Numbered from the stretch's first letter, positions 27,283-35,886 are shown. The stretch: 48,219 bases of DNA from Candidatus Tabaqchalia intestinavium (GCA_904420005.1 CAJFTT010000046.1:1-48219); one strand, 5' to 3'. Program-made: numbers and translations. Notes: a model not told the origin generated them from the sequence alone.

Positions 27283-27332
27283 AAATCGCTGGTTTCTGTA
27301 TGTCGGAAGAAGCAGAAACCAGCGATTTATAT
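27283..27332 (+). terminator. Terminator after uvrA
   Basis: A perfect 16-bp stem (27283-27298 with 27313-27328) is followed by ATATATACT. From here to 28.1 kb the sequence is visibly AT-rich. Confidence 0.75.
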
Positions 27333-27431
27333 ATACTATAGTTCACGAAAAATGTTTTTGTTGTTAATTTATGCGTCAAAAATATTATCACGTATGTGAA
27401 TTTCTATACCCTTTACATAATATAATCCTGT

Positions 27432-27893
27432 TTAATCAGGCGCGTTTTGCGATACATAGCATAGGATTTTTTGCTTTGCCTCTTCGACCGCTTTCTGTAG
27501 GTCGCTGTAACATAAATCCAAGATCGTTTCTGTTTTGACCCCGGTGAACGCTGCATTCACCTGAAAACCGACATGTTGTTCATCTATAAAACGAAATGTC
27601 AGTATAGGATTATTATCTGTTTCCATGCTGCTATATAAAAAACTATTTTTCTCGCGTTTCCATTCACAGAATTGCATGTAAAATTCGAAAAATGGGAAAT
27701 ATTCATCTCGATATATTACCCTATCGTTATAAACCAGCTCTAAATCCACCTCGATTTTGAGAATTTCTGTTAGTTTATATATGCCATTCAAAATCGATTC
27801 TGAATACCCTGATACACCTTTAATTTTCCATTCAATCATGCTCTTCACGGCCCCGCTTTTGTTTTTCGATATATACTTTTGAAATTTCATCAT
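27432..27893 (-). CDS. Unknown protein, 153 residues, AT-rich gene
   Basis: I do not recognise the family. The product is soluble-looking, with Lys/Glu-rich helices at both ends and aromatic strands in the middle (YFPFFEFYMQFCEW, TFRFIDEQHVGFQV), reminiscent of small immunity-type or regulatory alpha/beta proteins. That similarity is too weak to name. The start ATG at 27893 overlaps the stop of the upstream 60-residue gene as ATGA, so the two are translationally coupled. A second ATG follows immediately. Its base composition is clearly lower in GC than the flanking genes, which suggests horizontal acquisition. Confidence 0.6.
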   Translation of the reverse strand: MMKFQKYISKNKSGAVKSMIEWKIKGVSGYSESILNGIYKLTEILKIEVDLELVYNDRVIYRDEYFPFFEFYMQFCEWKREKNSFLYSSMETDNNPILTFRFIDEQHVGFQVNAAFTGVKTETILDLCYSDLQKAVEEAKQKILCYVSQNAPD

Positions 27894-28072
27894 ATCCACT
27901 CAATAAAAAGTAAAATCAGCAGAAAAATCAGGAACATAATAGCCCCTATTATAGCACCGATAAATATATACGTTTTTTTATTTTGCACCAATTGGGCGAT
28001 CGAAAGTTTGATGATAGAAAAGGAAGGCAAGATGCTGAAGTAATAAAAATCCAGCTCGGCAGTCGGCTTCAC
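27890..28072 (-). CDS. Small single-pass membrane protein, 60 residues
   Basis: The product starts at GTG 28072, which overlaps the LysR stop as GTGA, and ends in ATGA overlap with the next gene. This gives three genes joined head to tail by 4-base overlaps. The first 30 residues are mixed polar and aromatic; residues about 34-58 are one strong hydrophobic membrane helix ending in FIEWI. No family is recognised. The chain of overlaps is the best evidence that this is a real coding sequence. Its role could be tied to the 153-residue protein downstream. Confidence 0.55.
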   Translation of the reverse strand: MKPTAELDFYYFSILPSFSIIKLSIAQLVQNKKTYIFIGAIIGAIMFLIFLLILLFIEWI

Positions 28073-28920
28073 TGCGCCTTTGTCGCCGTGGAAAACGGCC
28101 GCAGCAGCTGCTTCTTCTCCGGCAGGCAAATCAGGTGGTAGGTAACGTCCGCTTCCGCGTCTGTAATGGGGATCGTACGCCGGCCGGGCGGCGTCTGATT
28201 GCGCGGGTTGGCGAGATTGGTTATGAAGGAGAGCAGTGTGGATGACTGCACCAGCTCTTCAAATTCGAACTCGTCCGTTTGCACCAGGAACCGAGAAGAG
28301 GGCATTTTCTGCCGGCACAGGTCGGTCCAGAACCCGATTTGGTCCCGCAACAGGCAATTAAATCCGTTAAGCTGCGCAAAGGTCAGCGATTCGACGGCGG
28401 ATAACGGATTGCTTTCGGGAACGCAGGCAAACAGCGTTTCCCGGACATAGGGGAAGTCGGCGAAAGCTGCATCGGGGCAGGCAAACGGCAGAATGCCGAT
28501 ATCGCACTGCCCGGCTGCGACCGCTTCCACAATTCGGTCGGTGCGGTTGAGAATCTGGGAGGAGATTGTGTTCTCCGGGAATTTGCCGGTCAGAGCGGGG
28601 AGCAGCGACCACAGCGGTGCCGGCGCGCAGGACGCCACGCGGATGGTGCGCCGGCCGCGGTCGAAGGCCTGCACGGCTTCCACGGCGGCTTGGGCGTCGA
28701 GCAGCAGCTTCCTTGCGTATTCCACGGCCTTCTCGCCGGTTTCGTTCAGGGCGATCTTATTCTTGCCGCGGTGGAACAGCGCGACGCCGAAGGCATCCTC
28801 CACGTGGCGCATGGTCCTGGTGATCGTAGGCTGGGAAATATGCAACGTTTCGGCGACTTGGGACAGGGTACCGCAGTCCGCGAAAGCGACGAATTGCGCG
28901 AGTTCCATCAAATTCAGCAT
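28069..28920 (-). CDS. LysR-family transcriptional regulator
   Basis: The 283-residue protein has the LysR N-terminal winged helix-turn-helix (residues 1-60, with the typical CGTLSQVAETLHISQPTIT). A linker helix and a C-terminal effector-binding domain (about 90-270) follow. AAAGGAGG lies just before the ATG. It is divergent from an aldo/keto reductase gene, and a near-perfect operator-like palindrome (28935-28953) lies 15 bases before its start, the classic LysR arrangement. It probably controls the reductase and itself. The effector is unknown. Downstream it overlaps a 60-residue membrane protein gene. Confidence 0.92.
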   Translation of the reverse strand: MLNLMELAQFVAFADCGTLSQVAETLHISQPTITRTMRHVEDAFGVALFHRGKNKIALNETGEKAVEYARKLLLDAQAAVEAVQAFDRGRRTIRVASCAPAPLWSLLPALTGKFPENTISSQILNRTDRIVEAVAAGQCDIGILPFACPDAAFADFPYVRETLFACVPESNPLSAVESLTFAQLNGFNCLLRDQIGFWTDLCRQKMPSSRFLVQTDEFEFEELVQSSTLLSFITNLANPRNQTPPGRRTIPITDAEADVTYHLICLPEKKQLLRPFSTATKAQ

Positions 28921-28934
28921 GGGTCCTCCTTTAA

Positions 28935-28953
28935 CTATTCACGATATGAATAG
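28935..28953. promoter_or_regulatory. LysR-type operator palindrome
   Basis: CTATTCA-CGATA-TGAATAG is a perfect 7-base inverted repeat with a 5-base centre and contains ATTC-N7-GAAT, fitting the T-N11-A pattern. Downstream for the reductase there is TATAAT (28986-28991) with no good -35, as expected of an activated promoter. A second inverted repeat, ACAAATCC (28976-28983) with GGATTTGT (29003-29010), brackets that -10. Confidence 0.7.
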
Positions 28954-29067
28954 CAGATTTCTTTTTTTCTATTGTACAAATCCATTATAATGCGCTAAAC
29001 TAGGATTTGTAAAGAGCGTTGCGGAAGAATAACGCTTCAAAAAATGAAATATGAGGAGGAAACAGAG

Positions 29068-29907
29068 ATGGAATATGTCACGTTGAATAACGGCGTCAAG
29101 ATGCCGATGCTGGGATACGGGGTTTACCAGACGCCGCCGGAGGAAACGGAGCGCTGCGTGCGCGAGGCGATCCAGATCGGTTACCGCAGCATCGATACCG
29201 CCCAGGCTTACGGCAATGAGGAGGGCGTCGGCAACGCGATGCGGCAATGCGGCCTGCCGCGGGAGGAACTTTTCGTTACCACCAAGATCTGGATCAGCAA
29301 CGCCGGCTATGAAAAAGCAAAGGCATCCATTGAAGAATCGCTGAAGAAGCTCCAGACCGGTTATATTGACCTGTTGCTCATTCACCAGCCGTTCGGCGAC
29401 TATTACGGCAGCTATCGCGCCATGGAGGAGGCGTATCAAAACGGGAAGGTCCGCGCCATCGGCGTGTCGAATTTCTATCCCGACCGTTTCCTGGATCTTG
29501 CGCATTTCGCGCAGGTCAAACCCGCGGTCAACCAGGTCGAGACGCATCTGTTCCAGCAGCAGAAGTCTGCCAAAAAATATATGCAGCAGTACGGTACGCA
29601 GATCATGTCGTGGGGGCCCTTTGCGGAGGGACGCAATGATTACTTCAACACGCCCGCGCTCAAAGAAATCGGCCAAGCGCATGGCAAGACCGCCGCGCAG
29701 GTCGCGCTGCGCTTCCTGCTGCAGAGCGGCGTGGTCGTGATCCCCAAATCCGTGCATACGCAGCGGATGCAGGAGAATTTCGACGTCTTTGACTTCACCT
29801 TGACCGAGGAAGAGATGCGGCGCCTGGAAGCGCTGGACGGCGGCCAGAGCCTTTTCTTCTCGCATCAGGATCCCGAAACCGTCGGATGGTTCATGACGAT
29901 GGTTTGA
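29068..29907 (+). CDS. Aldo/keto reductase
   Basis: The 279-residue NADPH-type oxidoreductase reduces aldehydes or ketones, with a TIM-barrel fold. The catalytic tetrad is complete: Asp43, Tyr48, Lys73 and His106. The cofactor-binding motif IPKSVHTQRM is present near the end. The sequence fits the 2,5-diketo-gluconate reductase/YvgN-like group. The start at 29068 has GAGGAGG upstream; an ATG 24 bases earlier lacks a good RBS. It is divergent from and probably controlled by the LysR gene. The physiological substrate is unknown. Confidence 0.93.
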   Translation: MEYVTLNNGVKMPMLGYGVYQTPPEETERCVREAIQIGYRSIDTAQAYGNEEGVGNAMRQCGLPREELFVTTKIWISNAGYEKAKASIEESLKKLQTGYIDLLLIHQPFGDYYGSYRAMEEAYQNGKVRAIGVSNFYPDRFLDLAHFAQVKPAVNQVETHLFQQQKSAKKYMQQYGTQIMSWGPFAEGRNDYFNTPALKEIGQAHGKTAAQVALRFLLQSGVVVIPKSVHTQRMQENFDVFDFTLTEEEMRRLEALDGGQSLFFSHQDPETVGWFMTMV

Positions 29908-29911
29908 CCGT

Positions 29912-30190
29912 TTGCCTACCCTCGGTGAACAAAGGGCAATGCGCCCGGCGGCGACTGAAATGGCCGCATGCGGCGTTCTCGAGCTCGGCGGGCGGCAGCC
30001 CGCCGTCGCTTTGCGGCCTTGCCTGCAACCATTTCCTTCTCCCGCCGGGTCCGGAGAGTTTTTCGGGAGGGAAACGGGCGCCGGCTCCGCCGACGAGGCG
30101 GCCGGGCTTCGTGCCCGCGGGCGAGGAGAACACAGCCGGACGCCCGTTTCGCCGCGAAAAACCGCGTTTCCCCTTGTTCACCGAGAGTAA
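29912..30190. repeat. About 270-bp GC-rich segment bounded by an inverted repeat
   Basis: CTCGGTGAACAA at 29921-29932 is repeated in inverted form ending at 30184. The match extends inward to about 22 of 25 bases, and CGGCGA recurs just inside both ends. The interior contains further stems, such as CGGCGGGC with GCCCGCCG near 29986-30005. No protein-like open frame has an SD. It could be a MITE-like element or a large folded RNA; only one copy is in this window. Confidence 0.45.
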
Positions 30191-30248
30191 CCCTATACAA
30201 AGCATCCTGACGGCCCGCGCTGCAAGGGCGACCGGGCTGCGGCAGAAA

Positions 30249-30301
30249 CGCCCCCGGTTTTCTAAACCATACTGGTTTAGAAAACCGGGGGCGCTCTCTT
30301 T
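30249..30301 (+). terminator. Strong terminator downstream of the aldo/keto reductase
   Basis: A perfect 21-bp stem (30249-30269 with 30273-30293, 3-base loop) is followed by CTCTCTTTTG. Confidence 0.85.
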
Positions 30302-30371
30302 TGTCCGGGACACATCTATCTCTGGCGCGGTGCTTTTGCCGCACAGCGCCCAATTTCACCCTACAGCCCGC

Positions 30372-30407
30372 AAAAAAAACGGGACGCAACCGTCTTGCGT
30401 CCCGTTT
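30372..30407 (-). terminator. Intrinsic terminator of secG
   Basis: A perfect 13-bp stem (30377-30389 with 30395-30407) continues on the minus strand into a run of eight T. Confidence 0.92.
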
Positions 30408-30426
30408 CAAAATCGATCAGGAATCC

Positions 30427-30693
30427 TTACAGAATATTGAGCAGCAGAACCACCACGCCGAACACAATGGCAACCCATTTCGTGATTCTGGCGAGCAGCG
30501 CATCTACCGAACGCGCCTTGTTGCGGCCGAGGAACGTGTCCGCGCCGCCGTCGATAGAACCAAGGCCGGCGTTGTGGCCGCTCTGGAACAGCACGATAAA
30601 GATCAGCGCCAAGCAAGCCAGCAGCAGGATGACACCGCCTACGATCTGCAGCGCGCTCAAAGAAGCCAGCACAGGGAAACGGGAATTCAACAT
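30427..30693 (-). CDS. secG: Preprotein translocase subunit SecG
   Basis: The 88-residue protein has the SecG layout: two membrane helices (about residues 12-36 and 66-86) joined by a Gly-rich loop with QSGHNAGLGSIDGGADTFLG. It assists the SecYEG channel in protein export. I chose the ATG at 30693 because GGAGG lies 9 bases before it; a GTG two codons earlier would be only 3 bases from the SD. A terminator follows. Unlike in many Firmicutes, no rnr (RNase R) or smpB gene lies beside it. Confidence 0.93.
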   Translation of the reverse strand: MLNSRFPVLASLSALQIVGGVILLLACLALIFIVLFQSGHNAGLGSIDGGADTFLGRNKARSVDALLARITKWVAIVFGVVVLLLNIL

Positions 30694-30831
30694 GGTCACA
30701 AACCTCCAACCAAATTTGAAACAGGGCTTTACCTGCTTATTTCTCTTGCTACCAAATCAGTCTAACACAAACGGTTGGAAAATGCAAGCATTTTTTGGAC
30801 ATCTTCCGCCTTTCTCTGCGTCAGGCTGCGG

Positions 30832-32208
30832 TCAGCTGCGCTCGTCGATGGGAACGTAGGGGAAATGCCCCGCCACGGCCTTGTAAGCAGGACGGATGAT
30901 GCGGCTGCCGTCGCAGATCTCCTCGATGCGATGCGCACACCAGCCCGCGATACGGGAAACGGCGAACATCGGCGTGAACAGCTCCTGCGGGATCCCCAGG
31001 ATCCGATAAACCAGGCCGGAATACAGGTCGACGTTGGCGCAGATGATCTTTTTGGCGGTTTTGTTGGCGTTGAATACATCGGGGGAGAGACGTTCCACCG
31101 CTTCCAGCAGCGTCAGCTCGTCCGCGAGACCGTTTTGCGCTGCGAGCTTTCTCGCATTTTCCTTCAGGATGATGGCGCGCGGATCGGAGAGCGTATAGAC
31201 CGCATGCCCCATGCCGTAAATCAGGCCGCTGTGGTCGCCGGCTTCCTTGTTCATGATCTTGGTCAGGAAGGCGGAGATCTCGTCGTCGTCATGGTAATCG
31301 TGGATGCCCGCCTTCATGTATTCCAGCATCTCCATAACCTTGATGTTGGCGCCGCCGTGCTTGGGTCCCTTGAGGCTGCCGATGGCGGCCGCGATGGCGG
31401 AATAGGTATCCGTACCCGAAGAGGAAAGCACCCGGCAGGTGAAGGAAGAGTTGTTGCCGCCGCCGTGCTCGGCATGCAGGACCAGGCACAGATCGAGCAG
31501 CTTGGCTTCCTCATCCGTGAATTTGCGGTCGGGCCGCAGCGTCGAAAGAATGCATTCCGCCGTGGAATGCGACTTATCCAACGGGTGGAAGAACATGCTC
31601 TCGTTGTCGTAATGGCGGCGCTTGACCTGATAGGCGCTGACCGCGATGGTGGACAGCTGCGCGATGAGCGCGATGGACTGACGCAGCACATTCTCCAGGG
31701 AGGTGTCGTCCGGATGGTCGTCGTAAGAATACAGCGCCAGCACGGAACGCGCCATTTTGTTCATGATGTTGGGGGACGGCGCTTTGAGAATCATGTCGTC
31801 GACGAAGAACGGCGGCAGGTCGCGCCGGTCGGCCAGAATCACCTTGAAAGCGTCGAGCTGCTTCTGCGTGGGCAGACGGCCGAACAGCAGCAGCCAGATG
31901 CACTCCTCAAAGCCGAAGCGGTCGTCCCGCTGGAATCCGGCGATGAAGTCGTTGATATCCACACCGCGATAAATCAGCTCGCCCGGGATGGGCATACGCT
32001 CGCCCTCGTTGATGAGATAACCGTGCACGTTGCAGATGAGGGTCAGGCCGGCCATGACGCCGGAGCCGTCCTCGTTGCGCAGCCCGCGTTTGACGTGATA
32101 TTTTTCATACAGGGCGGGATCGATCTTGTTATATTTGCGAAATTCGTCGCATAAGGATTGAACAGAGCTTGCGGAAGCTCCCGTATTTTTATTTTCGTTT
32201 TCTGCCAT
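30832..32208 (-). CDS. gltA: Citrate synthase
   Basis: The 458-residue enzyme condenses acetyl-CoA and oxaloacetate. The two active-site His motifs, LHAEHGGGNNSSF and GMGHAVYTLSDPRA, and the CoA-binding KHGGANIKVMEM are present. The later Asp lies in NVDLYSGLVYRILGIP. The sequence is of the long clostridial si-type. I chose ATG 32208 because AAAGGAG lies 10 bases upstream; the frame continues 16 codons without an RBS. A SigA promoter at 32294-32322 drives it. It is flanked by secG and by the divergent spoIID gene. Other TCA genes are not in the window, so its role is probably glutamate synthesis. Confidence 0.95.
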   Translation of the reverse strand: MAENENKNTGASASSVQSLCDEFRKYNKIDPALYEKYHVKRGLRNEDGSGVMAGLTLICNVHGYLINEGERMPIPGELIYRGVDINDFIAGFQRDDRFGFEECIWLLLFGRLPTQKQLDAFKVILADRRDLPPFFVDDMILKAPSPNIMNKMARSVLALYSYDDHPDDTSLENVLRQSIALIAQLSTIAVSAYQVKRRHYDNESMFFHPLDKSHSTAECILSTLRPDRKFTDEEAKLLDLCLVLHAEHGGGNNSSFTCRVLSSSGTDTYSAIAAAIGSLKGPKHGGANIKVMEMLEYMKAGIHDYHDDDEISAFLTKIMNKEAGDHSGLIYGMGHAVYTLSDPRAIILKENARKLAAQNGLADELTLLEAVERLSPDVFNANKTAKKIICANVDLYSGLVYRILGIPQELFTPMFAVSRIAGWCAHRIEEICDGSRIIRPAYKAVAGHFPYVPIDERS

Positions 32209-32293
32209 ATTGGCTTCGCTCCTTTCCGTCGTTTGGCTGCATTTTGCAGAATCCAATTCTCATAGTTGCATTTTGAAATACAATGATGTAACT

Positions 32294-32322
32294 ATTCTAT
32301 CTTATATTTCCCTTAAAGTCAA
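32294..32322 (-). promoter_or_regulatory. SigA-type promoter for citrate synthase
   Basis: On the minus strand, TTGACT (32322-32317), a 17-base spacer and TAGAAT (32299-32294). It overlaps the region that must also hold the spoIID promoter on the other strand. Confidence 0.8.
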
Positions 32323-32340
32323 GGATACGGGAGGCAAAAA

Positions 32341-33369
32341 ATGAAAGATAAGATCATTCTTGTTGCATTTCTGGCGATTTGCATGATTGCAATGCCCTTG
32401 ATGCTGGGCAGCAAGGCGGCGAACCTCGACCCGGAGGCGGCGCAGGAACCGACTGCGCCCAACGGCTCGCTCATCTCGGCCGACGGGAAAATTTATTTCA
32501 CGGTCTACAACAAAAAGGAAGACCACATCATGGAGCTGGAAGGGCTGGAATATATCACCTGCGTTGTGGCGGCGGAGATGCCGGCCTCTTTCCAGGACGA
32601 GGCCCTCAAAGCGCAGGCGGTCGCGGCGTTTACCTATGCGCTCAACCGAAAGGAAAACGGCGGCGACCCGGACCGGCATAAAGGCGCGGAGGTTTGCACA
32701 GACAGCACGCACTGCAAGGCATATGCCTCTGTCGAACAGCTCAAGGAGCGCTGGGGCGACGATTTCGAGATGTACTATAATAAAGTCCGCCGCGCGGTGT
32801 CTTCCGTGTACGGAGAGATGCTGACCTACAACGACGAACCGATTGAGGCTGTTTTCCACGCCATCTCTCCGGGAACGACGGAGGAAGCGAAAAACATCTG
32901 GGGAAATGATGTGCCCTACCTAGTGTCCAGCGACAGCAGCTGGGACGAGAACGTCAGCGGCTATGAGACGACGGTCAAGGTCAGCCAGAAAGAGCTCAAG
33001 CAGATTGTGACGGACTATAACAGTTCCGCGGAATTCCCCAAGAAGCCGGAACAGTGGATCGGCAAAATCGTTTATTCCGATGTGGGCGGCGTGATGAGTA
33101 TCGAACTGGGCGGCGTCGCCATCACAGGGGCAAAGATGCGGGATTTGTTCGGCCTGCGCAGCATTTACTTCACGACGAAGTACGACGACGGGAATTTCAT
33201 TTTTACCGTGCATGGCTATGGACACGGAGTGGGGATGTCGCAATACGGCGCAAATTACCTCGCGCAACAGGGCGTGGGATATAAAGATATCCTGTATCAT
33301 TATTATAGTGGGGTGACGCTGGAGAATTATTTTGTGCGACAGGCGCAGGAAGAGCAAGGCGAAGCCTGA
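32341..33369 (+). CDS. spoIID: Stage II sporulation protein D
   Basis: The 342-residue protein is the lytic transglycosylase that thins septal peptidoglycan during engulfment, together with SpoIIP and SpoIIM. A signal-anchor (about 4-22) is followed by the SpoIID domain. The catalytic Glu is Glu79 in VAAEMPASFQDEALKAQAV. A zinc site like that of the C. difficile enzyme is suggested by His113, Cys119, His124 and Cys125. The C-terminal signature is HGYGHGVGMSQYGA. GGGAGG lies 6 bases before the ATG. A SigE-like -10, AATACAAT (32277-32284), is visible upstream but with a weak -35. Confidence 0.92.
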   Translation: MKDKIILVAFLAICMIAMPLMLGSKAANLDPEAAQEPTAPNGSLISADGKIYFTVYNKKEDHIMELEGLEYITCVVAAEMPASFQDEALKAQAVAAFTYALNRKENGGDPDRHKGAEVCTDSTHCKAYASVEQLKERWGDDFEMYYNKVRRAVSSVYGEMLTYNDEPIEAVFHAISPGTTEEAKNIWGNDVPYLVSSDSSWDENVSGYETTVKVSQKELKQIVTDYNSSAEFPKKPEQWIGKIVYSDVGGVMSIELGGVAITGAKMRDLFGLRSIYFTTKYDDGNFIFTVHGYGHGVGMSQYGANYLAQQGVGYKDILYHYYSGVTLENYFVRQAQEEQGEA

Positions 33370-33386
33370 AATTTTGGGGGAGAAGG

Positions 33387-33432
33387 AACGGACGCGGGAC
33401 TGGCGGCGGTTGCCGTCACCGCGTCCGTTTTC
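33387..33432 (+). terminator. Terminator after spoIID
   Basis: An 11-bp stem (33387-33397 with 33419-33429), with an inner GGC/GCC stem, ends in TTTTCC. Confidence 0.75.
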
Positions 33433-33514
33433 CTGATGCAGCGTTTTTTGATTGGGAAACTGCGCGGGCCTGCCTTTTCGTCGCAGCCGACGCGCGGTTT
33501 CCCGCAAATGCGGA

Positions 33515-33543
33515 TTGATATTTGCTATGGAAAACTGTATAAT
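33515..33543 (+). promoter_or_regulatory. SigA-type promoter for the M42 peptidase pair
   Basis: TTGATA (33515-33520), a 17-base spacer and a perfect TATAAT (33538-33543). The leader to the ATG is about 175 bases. A hairpin at about 33457-33503 (GGGAAAC with GTTTCCC) lies just upstream. Confidence 0.8.
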
Positions 33544-33725
33544 AAAAATAAATTGGAAAAACATTTCTTGCCTCACGCGCGGCGGGCGAAAGGCATGGCG
33601 CCGGACGCGACAGGACAAGCTGCCTGGCTGCGGTATACCGGCGCCCCGATGCGGCGCCGTGTTCCTGCGCGGCGGGAGGTATGGACCCGGCGGGACGAGC
33701 GCCGGGCGAGGATAGGGAGGATCGA

Positions 33726-34757
33726 ATGATGGATACGGCGAAACTGCTCATGCGCTTGTCGGCGGCGGCGGCGCCCAGTGGACTGGAGGGCCATGCGCTG
33801 CTGCGGGAGATTCTGATGGGAGAGCTGGGGATCGAAGAGGAGAAAATCCGCGCCGACCGCAACGGCAACCTGCTGGCGGAGATTTGCCCCGGGCAGCCGG
33901 GCGGGCGGCATATCATGCTTGACGCGCATTTTGACGAGATCGGCTTCATTGTCACGGAAATCGATGACAAGGGTTTCCTGCACGTCGCGGGTGTGGGCGG
34001 CAGCTATCCGGGGACGCTGTTTGGCGCCAAGCTGCGCGTGTTGGCTGCGGAGCCGCTGTTCGGCGTCGTGGTGACCACGCCGCCCCATTTGCAGCAGGGC
34101 GGCGAGGAGGAGCTGCCGGCGGTGACGGATTTCTGCATCGATATCGGTTATGACGCCGAACAGGCCAAGCAGCGCGTCCGGTTGGGGGATATGGTTGTGC
34201 GGGAGCGCGCGCCGGCGCAGCTCGCGGCGGGCCGCGTCACAGGGAAAGCGCTGGATAACCGTGCGGGTGTGGCCGTACTGCTCGAGACCATCGCCCGGCT
34301 GCGGGAAACGGACGGCCCCAACCGCGTGACGGCGGTTTTCTCCGCGCAGGAGGAGGTCGGCACACGCGGCGCGGCGACCGCCGCTTTCGCCCTGCGGCCG
34401 GACGAAGCGGTCGTGGTGGATGTTTCCTTCGCCGCCCAGCCCGGCGCGCCGAAGGGGAAATGCGGCGAGCTCGGCGGCGGGCCGATGCTGGGTATTTCCC
34501 CGATCCTGTCCCGGCCTGCGTTTGACGCGCTGCGCCGCCTCGCGGAGGCCAAGGAGATTCCCTATCAGGTGGAAGTGATGGGCGGCCTTACCGGCACCAA
34601 TGGCGATCCTGTGCAGATTTCCGGCGAGGGCGTGCCGGTGGCGCTCGTGTCTGTGCCGCTGCGCAATATGCATACAGGTGTGGAGATCATTGATCCGGAG
34701 GATATCCGGCAAAGCGCGGCGCTGATCGCGGCGTATCTGGGAGGGGAAGAAGCATGA
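33726..34757 (+). CDS. M42 family metallopeptidase (first of a pair)
   Basis: The 343-residue protein belongs to the M42 aminopeptidases, which form large tetrahedral complexes and degrade short peptides in the cytoplasm. All metal-site motifs are visible: DAHFDEIG, ALDNRAG, the catalytic AQEEVGTRGA, VDVSFAAQPG and MHTGVEIIDPED near the end. GGGAGG precedes two adjacent ATG codons (33726 and 33729); either could be used. Its stop overlaps the second M42 gene as ATGA, so equal amounts of the two are likely. A mixed complex is possible. Confidence 0.92.
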   Translation: MMDTAKLLMRLSAAAAPSGLEGHALLREILMGELGIEEEKIRADRNGNLLAEICPGQPGGRHIMLDAHFDEIGFIVTEIDDKGFLHVAGVGGSYPGTLFGAKLRVLAAEPLFGVVVTTPPHLQQGGEEELPAVTDFCIDIGYDAEQAKQRVRLGDMVVRERAPAQLAAGRVTGKALDNRAGVAVLLETIARLRETDGPNRVTAVFSAQEEVGTRGAATAAFALRPDEAVVVDVSFAAQPGAPKGKCGELGGGPMLGISPILSRPAFDALRRLAEAKEIPYQVEVMGGLTGTNGDPVQISGEGVPVALVSVPLRNMHTGVEIIDPEDIRQSAALIAAYLGGEEA

Positions 34758-35773
34758 AACAGGAACAGCTGGAATCGCTGCTGCGGGCGCTCGTGTCGAT
34801 CGATGGCGTGTCCGGGGACGAGAGCCGCGTGCGCGACTTTATTCTCGCGCAGATCGAAGGATTCTGCGATTATGAGATCGACGCGCTTGGCAATGTGCTG
34901 GGAAGCACGCGCGGCACGGGCGAGGGCGCCCTTCTGCTCACGGCGCATATGGATGAAGTCGGTCTGATCGTGACTGAGGTGGAGGAAACGGGCTTTTTGC
35001 GTTTTGACACGGTGGGCGGTATTGACGCCCGCGTCCTGCCGGACAAGCGGGTGACGATTCATGGCGTGCCGGGCGTGATCTGCTGCAAGCCGGTGCATCT
35101 GATGAAGGCGGAAGAGAAAAAGAAGCCCGTCCAGGTGGACGGGCTGGTCATCGACATCGGCGCGCGCAGCCGGGAGGAGGCGGAACGCCTCGTCGCGCGC
35201 GGCGACATGGCGGCGTTTGAGCGGGAATATACCCGCTTTGGGGAAGCGGCGGACTTCGTGTGCGCGCCGGCGCTGGATGACCGGGCGGGCTGTGCGCTGC
35301 TCGTTTCTCTCATCCGCGCGCAGACGGCTGCGTTCCGCTTTGCCTTTACGGTGCAGGAAGAGGTCGGCACGCGCGGCGCCTATGCGGCGGCGTTTTCGCT
35401 GCGGCCGGCTGTTGCCGTCGCGGTGGAGACGACCACCGCGGCGGATGTTTCCGGCGTGGAGGACGGCAAGAGCGTGGCGCGCCTGGGCGGCGGGCCGGTT
35501 CTGTCGTTCATGGACCGCGGGACGATCTATGACCGCGGCGAGCGGCAAAAAATCGCCGCGCTGGCGGAGGAGAACGGCATCCGGTGGCAGCTCAAACGCG
35601 CCGTCGCCGGCGGCAATGATATGGCCGCGATGCATAAGACGGCGGCCGGCGCGCGCGCTGTAGCGATTTCCGTCCCGGCGCGGTATCTGCATTCCCCGTC
35701 CGTGGTGATCCGCCTGTCCGACCTGACGGAGACGGGGCGTTTGCTGGAAGCCTATCTTGCTGCGCAGAAGTGA
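34754..35773 (+). CDS. M42 family metallopeptidase (second of a pair)
   Basis: The 339-residue protein is also an M42 aminopeptidase with a complete site: TAHMDEVG, ALDDRAGC, VQEEVGTRGA, VETTTAAD and YLHSPSVV. It is well diverged from its neighbour, so this is an old paralogue pair rather than a fresh duplication. Translation is coupled by the ATGA overlap. A GC-rich stem follows the stop (35789-35797 with 35819-35827) without a T-run. Confidence 0.92.
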   Translation: MKQEQLESLLRALVSIDGVSGDESRVRDFILAQIEGFCDYEIDALGNVLGSTRGTGEGALLLTAHMDEVGLIVTEVEETGFLRFDTVGGIDARVLPDKRVTIHGVPGVICCKPVHLMKAEEKKKPVQVDGLVIDIGARSREEAERLVARGDMAAFEREYTRFGEAADFVCAPALDDRAGCALLVSLIRAQTAAFRFAFTVQEEVGTRGAYAAAFSLRPAVAVAVETTTAADVSGVEDGKSVARLGGGPVLSFMDRGTIYDRGERQKIAALAEENGIRWQLKRAVAGGNDMAAMHKTAAGARAVAISVPARYLHSPSVVIRLSDLTETGRLLEAYLAAQK

Positions 35774-35886
35774 CCCCGTGTCCTTCTGCGCCCGCAGCGC
35801 AGGCCGGATAGGCTGGGTCTGCGGGCGGTGTGCCCGCGCGTCGATCTGTTTGATACAGAGAAATACAAAGAAAAGAGGAGCTTCAG

